NCBI GenBank assembly: GCA_963821275.1
Contig: CAWGDF010000011.1
Span: 558,001 to 622,000, forward strand
DNA from: JACVRW01 sp963821275
GTDB lineage: Bacteria > Actinomycetota > Thermoleophilia > Solirubrobacterales > Thermoleophilaceae
Length of the DNA: 64,000 bases
Direction of reading: 5' to 3'
Shown here: in pieces, positions 8,289-15,326 of the stretch
Numbering within the stretch: position 1 is the stretch's first letter
How the letters are laid out: each line of letters starts with the position of its first letter
Translations under genes and position numbers: made by a program
Notes under the pieces: generated by a model
The model's input: only the letters and a program-made list of their open reading frames with translations
What the model was told of the DNA's origin: nothing
Database searches by the model: none

Positions 8289-9324
8289 TTCCGGGCGCGC
8301 CCGACAGCAGGTCGTAGTCGAGGGCCCGCGCACGGTGCCCATCCCGGCCTTCCATCGCCTCGGCCACACACAGCGCATTGAGGACGGCCTCGTGCACCAG
8401 CTCCGCGCCGGCCTCGAAGAGGCGGCGCATCGTCGCCGAGTCGTCGCGCAGGAACTCGAAGCGATCGCTGTCCGCCTCGGACCGGTGGGGCACGCGATGG
8501 GCGGAGGAGAAGGCCAGCACGTACTCGCCGCTCCCGCTCGCGGCGATGCTCCCCGCGCGGGCCACTCCCAGCCCGCCGCGGACGGCGAGGCGGCGCAGCT
8601 GGCGCTCGGACAGGGGCGCGTCGGTGCCCAGCACCACCATGATCGAGCCGGCCGGCGCCGGCGGCTCCGGAGCGTCCTCGAGCGCTGCCTCCGGCCCGAG
8701 CAGGAGATGCAGGTCCCGGCGCCCGCCGTAGTTCGGGATCACGAGCGCGCCGAGCAGGCGCCCCTCCACGCGCCGGGAGGCCTGGCCCACACCCGACTTG
8801 AGGCCGAAGCAGGTCGTGCCCGTGCCGGCGCCGAGGGCTCCTTCGCGAGCGTCGTCCCGCGCGGCGGCGGCGATCGCCTCGAGCGCGTGCTCGGGCCGCA
8901 CATGCAGTGAGCGCGCGTCCGAGAGCCAGCCGTCGAAGCACTCGCCGACGATCACGTTGACCGTGTCGCGGTCGCGCGCCGCCTCGGGGTTCTGCGCGAG
9001 CACGTGTCGCAGCCCGCCCTCCCAGACGGGACCGACCGAGAGCGTGGAGGTGAGCAGCAGCGGGCTCTCCACGGTGCCCAGCTCCTCGAGCTGCGAGAGC
9101 CCGGCGGCCTTGCCGTAGCCGTTGATCACGTGGCACGCGCCCAGCACCTTCTGGGCGTACAGGTTGTCGCCGTGGGGAAGGACCGCGGTCACACCGGTCC
9201 GGGCGGCGCCGTCGGCCATGGTGGTGTGGCCGACCAGCACGCCGGGCACGTCGACCAGAGCGTTCAGCTCGCCGGTGGGAAAGCGGCCCACGGCGAAGCC
9301 GAGGTCACGGAGGCGCCTGCGCAC
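8275..9324 (-). CDS. P1-family (DmpA/BapA-like) N-terminal nucleophile aminopeptidase
   Basis: A protein of about 349 residues of the S58 peptidase family, which self-cleaves at a Gly-Ser bond to give alpha and beta chains. The cleavage and nucleophile segment is visible as AGSIMVVLGTDAPL. The N-terminal chain contains the family motifs VDVPGVLVGH and TGVTAVLPHG. These enzymes release N-terminal residues or beta-amino acids, usually in the cytoplasm. I favour GTG 9324 because TATGCT lies 7 nt upstream; an in-frame ATG at 9336 (adding four residues) lies inside that hexamer. It is divergent from the GHMP kinase and convergent with the PhzF-like gene. Confidence 0.87.
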   Translation of the reverse strand: MRRRLRDLGFAVGRFPTGELNALVDVPGVLVGHTTMADGAARTGVTAVLPHGDNLYAQKVLGACHVINGYGKAAGLSQLEELGTVESPLLLTSTLSVGPVWEGGLRHVLAQNPEAARDRDTVNVIVGECFDGWLSDARSLHVRPEHALEAIAAAARDDAREGALGAGTGTTCFGLKSGVGQASRRVEGRLLGALVIPNYGGRRDLHLLLGPEAALEDAPEPPAPAGSIMVVLGTDAPLSERQLRRLAVRGGLGVARAGSIAASGSGEYVLAFSSAHRVPHRSEADSDRFEFLRDDSATMRRLFEAGAELVHEAVLNALCVAEAMEGRDGHRARALDYDLLSGAPGIRAL

Positions 9325-9331
9325 GGGCGGC

Positions 9332-9341
9332 AGCATAGGTT
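9332..9341. promoter_or_regulatory. Overlapping divergent -10 hexamers (P1 peptidase / GHMP kinase)
   Basis: Minus-strand TATGCT (9337-9332) lies 7 nt before GTG 9324. Plus-strand TAGGTT (9336-9341) lies 9 nt before ATG 9351. They share the TA at 9336-9337. Neither gene has a ribosome site. Confidence 0.45.
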
Positions 9342-9350
9342 TCCGGCTGC

Positions 9351-10304
9351 ATGGGAGCGATCGTGGCCAGAGCGCCGCTGCGGGTGGCCCTCGGCGGAGG
9401 CGGCACGGACCTGCCCTCGTACTACAGGGAGCACGGCGGCTTCGTGATCTCCACGGCGATCGACTGCTACGTCCGGATCGTGGCTACGACCGGATTCCAG
9501 CGCCGCTATCGCCTCAAGCACCTGGAGTGGGAGGAGGTCGACGACCCCGGCGACATCCAGCATCCGATCCTGCGCGAGGCCCTCGTCCATCACTGGGACG
9601 GCGGGCCGCTCGAGCTGGCGTCGGTCTCCGACGCGCCCCCAGGCACTGGGCTCGGCTCGTCAGGCGCTTACGCCGTCTGCGCAATCGGGGCCCTGAGCGG
9701 GCTGGCCGGCCGCACACCGGAGCGAGGTGACCTGGCCGAGTCGGCCTGCCATCTGGAGATCGAGCTGCTGGAGCGGTCCATCGGCAAGCAGGACCAGTAC
9801 GCCGCCGCATTCGGTGGCGCCCGCGCCTACACGTTCAATCCCGACGACTCGGTCGACGTCCGTGCCCTCGACCTCCCGCCTGCGATCAGGCGGGCGCTGC
9901 ACGACGAGTTCCTCCTGTTCTTCACCGGCCAGGAGCGCTCCGCCTCGGACATCCTCGGCGCGGGGGCGCAGCGGCGAGCGCTCGACCGGATCGGGGAACT
10001 GGCTCACGAGACCTGCGCCGCGCTGGAGGCCGGCGACCTCGAGGCCTGCGCCGGGCTGATGGACGAGCACTGGGAGCGAAAGCGCGAGCGCGCCCCCGGC
10101 ACGGTGACCGAGGGCATGGACGAGCTGCGGCGCCGAGCGCTCGGCGCGGGCGCGCGCGGCGTGATCTCCCTCGGCGCGGGCGGTGGCGGCTTCCTGTTGG
10201 TCTACACCCCCGAGCCGGAGCGCACCCGGGAGGCGCTGGGCGGCGACGGGGTGCCGGAGCTGCGCTTCGGGCTGGACACCGGCGGCTGGACCGCGGTCGG
10301 CTGA
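9351..10304 (+). CDS. GHMP-family sugar kinase (heptose-7-phosphate kinase-like)
   Basis: A 317-residue GHMP kinase. The N-terminal motif RAPLRVALGGGGTDLP matches the sugar 1-kinase subgroup (D-glycero-alpha-D-manno-heptose 7-phosphate kinase and relatives). The ATP-binding motif PPGTGLGSSG is at residues 96-105, and the third GHMP motif SLGAGGGGFLL is near the C-terminus. It probably phosphorylates a sugar or sugar phosphate in the cytoplasm. No heptose pathway partners (GmhA, GmhB or HddC) are next to it, so the substrate is open. The ATG at 9351 has no Shine-Dalgarno sequence but has TAGGTT 9 nt upstream. Confidence 0.88.
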   Translation: MGAIVARAPLRVALGGGGTDLPSYYREHGGFVISTAIDCYVRIVATTGFQRRYRLKHLEWEEVDDPGDIQHPILREALVHHWDGGPLELASVSDAPPGTGLGSSGAYAVCAIGALSGLAGRTPERGDLAESACHLEIELLERSIGKQDQYAAAFGGARAYTFNPDDSVDVRALDLPPAIRRALHDEFLLFFTGQERSASDILGAGAQRRALDRIGELAHETCAALEAGDLEACAGLMDEHWERKRERAPGTVTEGMDELRRRALGAGARGVISLGAGGGGFLLVYTPEPERTREALGGDGVPELRFGLDTGGWTAVG

Positions 10305-10312
10305 CTGACCGC

Positions 10313-10318
10313 TATCGT
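10313..10318 (+). promoter_or_regulatory. Candidate -10 box of the ku operon
   Basis: TATCGT lies 8 nt before the GTG start of the first ku gene and 8 nt after the end of the GHMP kinase gene. There is no ribosome site, so the first ku message is probably leaderless. Confidence 0.4.
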
Positions 10319-10326
10319 CGCCGGGC

Positions 10327-11100
10327 GTGGCGCCACGTTCGATCTGGAACGGCACGATCACCTTCGGCCTGGTGAACGTGCCGGTCAAGCTCTATACGGC
10401 GACCGAGTCGAAGACGGTCCACTTCAACGAGGTCCACGTCAAGGACGGCGCCCGCATCGAGCACCGCCGGATCTGCCCCAAGGAGGAGCGCGAGGTCGAC
10501 TACGACGAGGTGGTCAAGGGCTACGAGGTGTCCGCCGACACCTACGTCGTGCTCGAGAAGAACGAGATCAAGGCGGCCGCCGGCGACCGCGGCAAGGTGG
10601 TGCACCTGACCGAGTTCGTGGAGGCCGATGCGATCGATCCGGTCTTCTTCGAGAAGACCTACTACACCGGCTCGCGTGAAGCCGAGGACGCCTACAGGCT
10701 GCTCCACGAGGCGCTGAAGCGCTCCGGCCGCGCCGGGATCGGGCGCTTCACCTTCCACGACCGCGAGTATCTCGTGGCCGTCCGCGCGCTGGACGACGTG
10801 ATCGCCCTGCACACGCTGCGCTTCCACGACGAGGTGGTCGACCCCGACGACCTCGAAATCGACCTTGCGCGCGCGAAGCCGAACAGGCGCGAGGTGCAGA
10901 TGGCCGCCCAGCTGGTCGACTCCCTCGAGGAGGACTTCGAGCCCGAGAAGCACGAGGACAGCTACCGCGAGGCCGTACTCGACCTGATCAAGCGCAAGGC
11001 CAAGGGCGAGGAGATCGACCTGCTGGCCGAGGAGGAGCCCGAGCAGGGCGACGATCTGATGGCGGCGCTGGAGGCGAGCATGGCGAAGGGCAGGGGCTAG
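10327..11100 (+). CDS. ku: Ku DNA end-binding protein (first of a tandem pair)
   Basis: A 257-residue bacterial Ku, essentially the core ring domain. It begins with the typical SIWNGTITFGLVNVPV and continues through CPKEEREV and the RFTFHDREYLVAVRAL beta-barrel segment. In bacterial non-homologous end joining, Ku homodimers or heterodimers thread onto DNA ends and recruit LigD. It has only a short, acidic C-terminal tail, unlike the next gene. A second ku follows after 2 nt, and then a PEP-mutase-like gene overlaps that one, so three genes probably share a transcript. No ligD is in the window. Confidence 0.95.
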   Translation: MAPRSIWNGTITFGLVNVPVKLYTATESKTVHFNEVHVKDGARIEHRRICPKEEREVDYDEVVKGYEVSADTYVVLEKNEIKAAAGDRGKVVHLTEFVEADAIDPVFFEKTYYTGSREAEDAYRLLHEALKRSGRAGIGRFTFHDREYLVAVRALDDVIALHTLRFHDEVVDPDDLEIDLARAKPNRREVQMAAQLVDSLEEDFEPEKHEDSYREAVLDLIKRKAKGEEIDLLAEEEPEQGDDLMAALEASMAKGRG

Positions 11101-11102
11101 GC

Positions 11103-12038
11103 GTGCCCCGGCCGCTCTGGAGCGGCTCCCTCAGCTTCGGGCTGGTGAACGTCCCGATCCAGCTGATGAGCGCCGCGCGCGACCTCGACTACCACTTCAA
11201 CGAGCTGCACGAGAAGGACAAGGTCCGCATCGAGCAGCGCCGCTTCTGCTCGGAGGAGAAGGAGGAGGTCCTGTGGGAGGAGGTCGCCCACAGCTATGAC
11301 CTGGACGGCAAGCAGGTGATCGTGGCCGACGAGGAGCTCGGCTCGGTCGAGCCGCGCAAGACGCGCACGATCGACATCGAGGCGTTCGTCCCGCTGGCGG
11401 ATGTCGACCCGATCTACTTCAACCACCCCTACGTGCTCGTGCCGGTGGGAGACAGCGAGGGCACCCGGCGCGCCTACCGGCTGCTGGTCGAGGTGATGGG
11501 CGACACCGAGCGGGTCGCCCTGGGGCGCTTCGTGATGCGCACGAAGGAGTACCTCGCGGCGGTGCGGGCCCGCGAGGGCGCGCTGCTCCTGACCACGATG
11601 CGCTTCCACGACGAGGTGCGCCCGACCGCGCCGATCCCGACCGGCGGCAAGAAGCCCTCGAAGAAGCAGCTCGACCAGGCCGTGGCGCTGATCGACGCGA
11701 TGGCGACCGACTGGAACCCGACCCGCTACGAGGACTGCTACCGCGAGCGCCTGCGCAAGGTGATCGAGAGCAAGCGCAAGCGCCGGAAGATCGAGGCGCC
11801 CGAGCCCGAGAAGGAGCCGGCGCCCGTTCCCGACCTGATGGACGCGCTGCAGCGCGCTCTCGACAACGTGCGCGAGGGCCGGGACGTGCGGACGGCGCTC
11901 GAGAACGGCGACGGCGAGCTCGGCGAGCTGAGCCGCGACGAGCTGCTGGAGCGCGCCAAGAAGGAGCAGGTCAGCGGCCGCAGCAAGATGTCCAAGAAGG
12001 AGCTCGTAGAGGCGCTCAGCGACTCGGACGGGTCATGA
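11103..12038 (+). CDS. ku: Ku DNA end-binding protein with C-terminal extension (second of a tandem pair)
   Basis: A 311-residue Ku. The core (about 1-250) starts with RPLWSGSLSFGLVNVPI and is clearly paralogous to the preceding gene. The extra C-terminal part carries a lysine/glutamate-rich stretch (about 220-240) and then an SAP/Rho-N-like helix-turn-helix, with LSRDELLERAKKEQV followed by KMSKKELVEAL. Such tails bind DNA and aid retention on ends. The GTG start lies 2 nt after the first ku stop, and its own stop overlaps the next start as ATGA. The difference in tails suggests the pair could form a Ku heterodimer with specialised subunits; this is inference. Confidence 0.95.
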   Translation: MPRPLWSGSLSFGLVNVPIQLMSAARDLDYHFNELHEKDKVRIEQRRFCSEEKEEVLWEEVAHSYDLDGKQVIVADEELGSVEPRKTRTIDIEAFVPLADVDPIYFNHPYVLVPVGDSEGTRRAYRLLVEVMGDTERVALGRFVMRTKEYLAAVRAREGALLLTTMRFHDEVRPTAPIPTGGKKPSKKQLDQAVALIDAMATDWNPTRYEDCYRERLRKVIESKRKRRKIEAPEPEKEPAPVPDLMDALQRALDNVREGRDVRTALENGDGELGELSRDELLERAKKEQVSGRSKMSKKELVEALSDSDGS

Positions 12039-12826
12039 CCAGCCAGGCGGAGAAGGGTGCCCGCTTCCGCGCGCTGCACGAGGGCGAGCCGTTCATCATT
12101 CCCAACCCCTGGGACGGGGGCTCGGCCCGGGTGCTGGAGGCGCTCGGCTTCAAGGCGCTCGCCACCACCAGCTCCGGGTTCGCCTTCACCCACGGCCGCC
12201 TCGACGGCGGGGTGACCCTCGACGAGGTGGTCGAGCACGTCCGGGCGCTCGACGCGGTCAGCGGCCTGCCGGTCTCCGTCGACCTGGAGAACGGCTACGG
12301 GGCCGCGCCCGAGGACGCCGCGGCCGCGATCATTGCGGCCGCCGAGGCCGGCGCCGTGGGCGGCTCGATCGAGGACTGGGACCCGTCGGGCGAGCTCTAC
12401 CAGGCCGAGCGGGCCGCGGAGCGCGTTGCCGCCGCCGTCCAGGCCGCCCGGGACCTGGGGTTCGAGTTCACCCTCACCGCACGGGCGGAGAACCACATCC
12501 GCGGCAACCCCGACCTGGACGACACGATCGCCCGCCTCCGGGCCTACGAGCGCGCGGGCGCGGACGTGCTCTACGCCCCGGGGCTGAGAAACGCCGAGGA
12601 GATCCGCGCCGTATGCGACGCGGTGCGGAAGCCGGTGAACGTGCTGGCCCACCAGGGCCTGACGATGGCGGAGATCGCCGGCGCCGGGGCCCAGCGGGTG
12701 AGCGTGGGCGGAGCGCTCACCTGGGTGGCAGCCGGCGCGCTTGCCGAGGCGGCGCAGAGGCTCGCCGACGACGGGGACTTCTCGGCGCTGGCGGCCGACG
12801 TCCGGATCGAGGAGTGGCTTCGCTAG
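12035..12826 (+). CDS. Isocitrate lyase/PEP mutase-family protein
   Basis: A 263-residue TIM-barrel enzyme of the PEP mutase/isocitrate lyase superfamily. It has the family features IPNPWDGGSARVLE near the N-terminus, substrate-site TTSSGFAF, and the metal-binding SVDLENGYG (about residue 84). The usual lyase signature KKCGH is absent, which points to the oxaloacetate hydrolase/2-methylisocitrate-lyase-like or PEP mutase subgroup rather than true isocitrate lyase. It cleaves or forms C-C or C-P bonds of small 2-oxo or 2-hydroxy acids; which one is unknown. It overlaps the second ku gene by 4 nt, an odd functional pairing probably reflecting operon packing. Confidence 0.87.
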   Translation: MTSQAEKGARFRALHEGEPFIIPNPWDGGSARVLEALGFKALATTSSGFAFTHGRLDGGVTLDEVVEHVRALDAVSGLPVSVDLENGYGAAPEDAAAAIIAAAEAGAVGGSIEDWDPSGELYQAERAAERVAAAVQAARDLGFEFTLTARAENHIRGNPDLDDTIARLRAYERAGADVLYAPGLRNAEEIRAVCDAVRKPVNVLAHQGLTMAEIAGAGAQRVSVGGALTWVAAGALAEAAQRLADDGDFSALAADVRIEEWLR

Positions 12827-12839
12827 CCGCCGCCCCGCC

Positions 12840-12894
12840 GGGGGTTTGGTGCTCTTGCGTCCTATAGGGCAACCAAAGAACCAAACCCCCCTCC
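12840..12894. repeat. Near-palindromic 55-bp element, copy 1
   Basis: Outer arms GGGGGTTTGGT and ACCAAACCCCC enclose a core centred on CCTATAGG. A second ACCAAA lies just inside the right arm, so TTTGGT could pair with either copy. A related element at 28865-28919 matches it at 36 of 45 core positions when one copy is reverse-complemented. Both lie between convergent genes, so a bidirectional terminator or a REP-like element is possible. Confidence 0.7.
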
Positions 12895-12897
12895 GGG

Positions 12898-13074
12898 CTA
12901 GCCGGCGAGCGCCTTGAAGCGCTTCATGTTCTCGGTCCTCACCACCTCGGTGGGCAGCCGCTCCATGCTCGAGGCGCCGAAGAAGCCGACCACGCCCGTG
13001 GTGCGCTCCAGCACGTAGGCGGCGTCCTCGGGCTCCGCCAGCGGGCTGCCGACCGCCTCGCCGCGGGCGATCAT
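12898..13074 (-). pseudogene. Relic: C-terminal fragment of a Tm-1-type TIM-barrel (PEP hydrolase-like) protein
   Basis: This frame encodes 58 residues whose last 47 align without gaps to the C-terminus of the intact protein encoded at 19626-20459, with 35 identities. The shared block includes GVVGFFGASSMERLPTEV. The intact family member has about 277 residues, so about 80% of the gene is missing at its 5' end. There is no ribosome site at the ATG (13074). It lies back to back with livH on the opposite strand. It is best read as the remains of a second copy of the transporter-linked operon. Confidence 0.8.
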
Positions 13075-13103
13075 TTTCGTTGACTTAAGCGTCCGGATGC
13101 ATC

Positions 13104-13133
13104 TTGCGCTTGGATGCGGGAGGGTGTTAGTTT
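13104..13133 (+). promoter_or_regulatory. Candidate promoter of the liv operon
   Basis: TTGCGC (13104-13109) and TAGTTT (13128-13133) are separated by 18 nt, and TAGTTT lies 9 nt before the TTG start of livH. An in-frame stop at 13128-13130 prevents a start further upstream. A GGGAGGG sequence is too far away to serve as a ribosome site, so the message looks leaderless. Confidence 0.45.
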
Positions 13134-13142
13134 CGCCCAGCC

Positions 13143-14207
13143 TTGGCTTCTACGAGTGTGTCCCTGGGGAGGGCGCTGCGGATCACGGGACTGGTGCTCC
13201 TTGCGCTGGTCATCGCGTTCCCGATCATCTGGGTCCTGTTCATCGCGTCGGACACCACCTTCGGCCCGGCCGTCGACGACCCCAAGGACTTCCTCATCAC
13301 GCTGCTCAACGGCGTCACGGCGGCGGCGTTGTACTTCATCGTCGCCAGCGGCTTCACCCTCATCTTCGGCCTCATGCGCGTCGTGAACATGGCCCACGGA
13401 GCGTTCTTCCTGCTGGGCGGCTATATCGCGCTCGAGCTGCAGCGTGATCTGGTGCCTGGTGCCGGGTCGGCCCTCGGAATCTCGAGCGCCCAGGTCAGCT
13501 TCATGAACTGGCTGCTGCCCCTGCTGGCGGCGGGTCTCATCGTCGGCGGGGTCGGGTTGCTGATGCAGCAGGCCTTCCTGCGCTGGAACCAGGGCCAGGA
13601 GCTGCGCCAAGCGCTGATCACGATCGCGATCTCGATCATCGCCGCCGATCAGATGCTCGCCCACTTCGGCGGCATCGCGAAGGACATCTCGTGGCCCCGG
13701 ACCTTCGACAAGTTCCTCGATCTGCAGGTCGCGGAGGTGCAGTACACGCTCACGCGCATCGTCATCCTCGGCGTGGGCCTGTTCATCGGGGGGGCGCTGT
13801 GGTTCTGGCTCAAGCGCACGCGCACCGGGATGGTGATCCGGGCGGGCGTCGACGACCGCGACATGGTCTCCGCCCTCGGGGTGAACATCCAGCTGACGTT
13901 CGCGATCGCCTTCTTCATCGGGTCGGCGCTCGCCGGCATCGGAGGCGCCATGGGCGGCTCGTTCGCCAGCCTCGCGCCCGGGGTCGACGGGCTCTGGCTT
14001 CTCAACTCGCTGGTGGTCGTGATCATCGGCGGCATGGGGTCCATTGGTGGAGCCGCCATCGGGTCGCTGCTGCTGGGGCTTACCACGAACTTCGCCGCCG
14101 CCTACCTCCCGTCCGACTACACGTACTACTCGATCATCTTCACGTTCGTGCTGCTGGCGATCGTCCTCGCCGTACGGCCGCTCGGGCTCTTCGGCCGCCC
14201 CGCATGA
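13143..14207 (+). CDS. livH: Branched-chain amino acid-type ABC transporter permease (LivH-like)
   Basis: A 354-residue inner-membrane permease of the HAAT family with about eight or nine hydrophobic segments. Diagnostic motifs are NMAHGAFFLLGGY (about residue 85), the coupling region RAGVDDRDMVSALGVNI, and AGIGGAMGGSF. It is longer than typical LivH (about 290-310) through an N-terminal extension and a loop near residue 105. The TTG start is supported by an upstream in-frame stop and a TAGTTT box 9 nt away. It is the first gene of livH-livM-binding protein-livG-livF, and its stop overlaps livM as ATGA. Given the downstream genes, the solute may be a sugar acid or other small carboxylate rather than an amino acid. 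Confidence 0.92.
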   Translation: MASTSVSLGRALRITGLVLLALVIAFPIIWVLFIASDTTFGPAVDDPKDFLITLLNGVTAAALYFIVASGFTLIFGLMRVVNMAHGAFFLLGGYIALELQRDLVPGAGSALGISSAQVSFMNWLLPLLAAGLIVGGVGLLMQQAFLRWNQGQELRQALITIAISIIAADQMLAHFGGIAKDISWPRTFDKFLDLQVAEVQYTLTRIVILGVGLFIGGALWFWLKRTRTGMVIRAGVDDRDMVSALGVNIQLTFAIAFFIGSALAGIGGAMGGSFASLAPGVDGLWLLNSLVVVIIGGMGSIGGAAIGSLLLGLTTNFAAAYLPSDYTYYSIIFTFVLLAIVLAVRPLGLFGRPA

Positions 14208-15277
14208 GCGCCGCGCCGAGCTCCCGCCTCACGCCTGACCGCGCGGTGGGTGGGCTCCTCGTGGTGCTGGCGCTGTTCGCACCGCTCATCGTCAGCGAGT
14301 ACTGGGTCGCCACGCTCTTGACCCAGACGATGTTCCTGGGAATCGTCGCGGCTAGCCTGATCTTCCTCTCGGCGTACGGCGGCATGGTGTCGCTCGCCCA
14401 GGTGGCGGTGTACGGCATCGCGGGGTTCGCGCTCGGCAACCTCACCACGACCGGCAACACCAAGGGCCTCAACCTCGGCTGGGAGCCGGTGCTCGGCATC
14501 GTGGTGGCCATCGCCATCGGGGTGGCGGTCGCCTTCATCTTCGGCGCCTTGGCCAGCCGCAGCTACGGCATCTACTTCCTGATGATCACGCTCGTCTTCT
14601 CGGTGATCGCGAACCTCTTCTTCGGCCAGGTGACGACCGTGTCGGGCTTCGGCGGGATCAGCGGCATCCCCATCCCGGACTTCTTCAACCGCACCACGCA
14701 CCCCGACCGCCTCTACTTCGCGACGCTGTTCGTGGCGGCGCTCGTCTACCTCGGGCTGCGCTACGTCGCCCGCACTCCCTTCGGGCTGACCCTGCAGGGG
14801 ATTCGCGACGACCCGGTGCGGATGCGCTCGCTGGGCTACAGCGTGACGTTGCACCGCCTGCTCGCGTTCACCCTCGCGGGTTTCATCGCCGCGCTGGCCG
14901 GGATTCTCTTCGTCTGGTGGAACGCGCAGATCGCGCCGTCGACCATCGACCTCACCGCGACGATCGACGTGCTCCTGATCGCCGTCATCGGCGGAATGTT
15001 CCGGCTCGAGGGGGCGTGGGTCGGGGCGTTCGTATTCGTCCTGATCAACAACTACGCGCAGGACGTCGGCTTCGTGGCCGAGCGGTTCCACACGCTGATC
15101 GGGTTGATCTTCCTGGTCATCGTGCTCGTGTCCCCCTTCGGCCTGGTCGGCCTGTGGGAGCGGACGGTCGGGCGGCTGCGCGGTCCGTCCAGCCCGGGTG
15201 AGACGACCGGGGAAGGAGGTTCGGCCGGCGCTGTGCCGGCAGGTGAGCGTGGATCATCGACGCTCACGGGCTCGTAG
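14204..15277 (+). CDS. livM: Branched-chain amino acid-type ABC transporter permease (LivM-like)
   Basis: A 357-residue second permease of the HAAT importer. It has the LivM hallmarks GGMVSLAQVAVYGIAGFAL (about 60-78), the coupling-helix region LQGIRDDPVRMRSLGYSV (about 195-212), and a late GGMFRLEGAWVGA. The ATG at 14204 is set by the 4-nt overlap with livH. The last about 35 residues are hydrophilic, Gly/Ser/Thr-rich and probably cytoplasmic. The binding-protein gene starts 49 nt later with its own ribosome site. Confidence 0.92.
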   Translation: MSAAPSSRLTPDRAVGGLLVVLALFAPLIVSEYWVATLLTQTMFLGIVAASLIFLSAYGGMVSLAQVAVYGIAGFALGNLTTTGNTKGLNLGWEPVLGIVVAIAIGVAVAFIFGALASRSYGIYFLMITLVFSVIANLFFGQVTTVSGFGGISGIPIPDFFNRTTHPDRLYFATLFVAALVYLGLRYVARTPFGLTLQGIRDDPVRMRSLGYSVTLHRLLAFTLAGFIAALAGILFVWWNAQIAPSTIDLTATIDVLLIAVIGGMFRLEGAWVGAFVFVLINNYAQDVGFVAERFHTLIGLIFLVIVLVSPFGLVGLWERTVGRLRGPSSPGETTGEGGSAGAVPAGERGSSTLTGS

Positions 15278-15326
15278 AACGACACCGCCGGGGCATGCGT
15301 CCACGGCGAGAGGAGGAAGACAGGCA

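Noticed and set aside
13691..14203. A long N-terminal extension of livM
   Set aside because: The frame is open upstream but lies wholly inside livH; the ATGA overlap at 14204 marks the normal LivM start.
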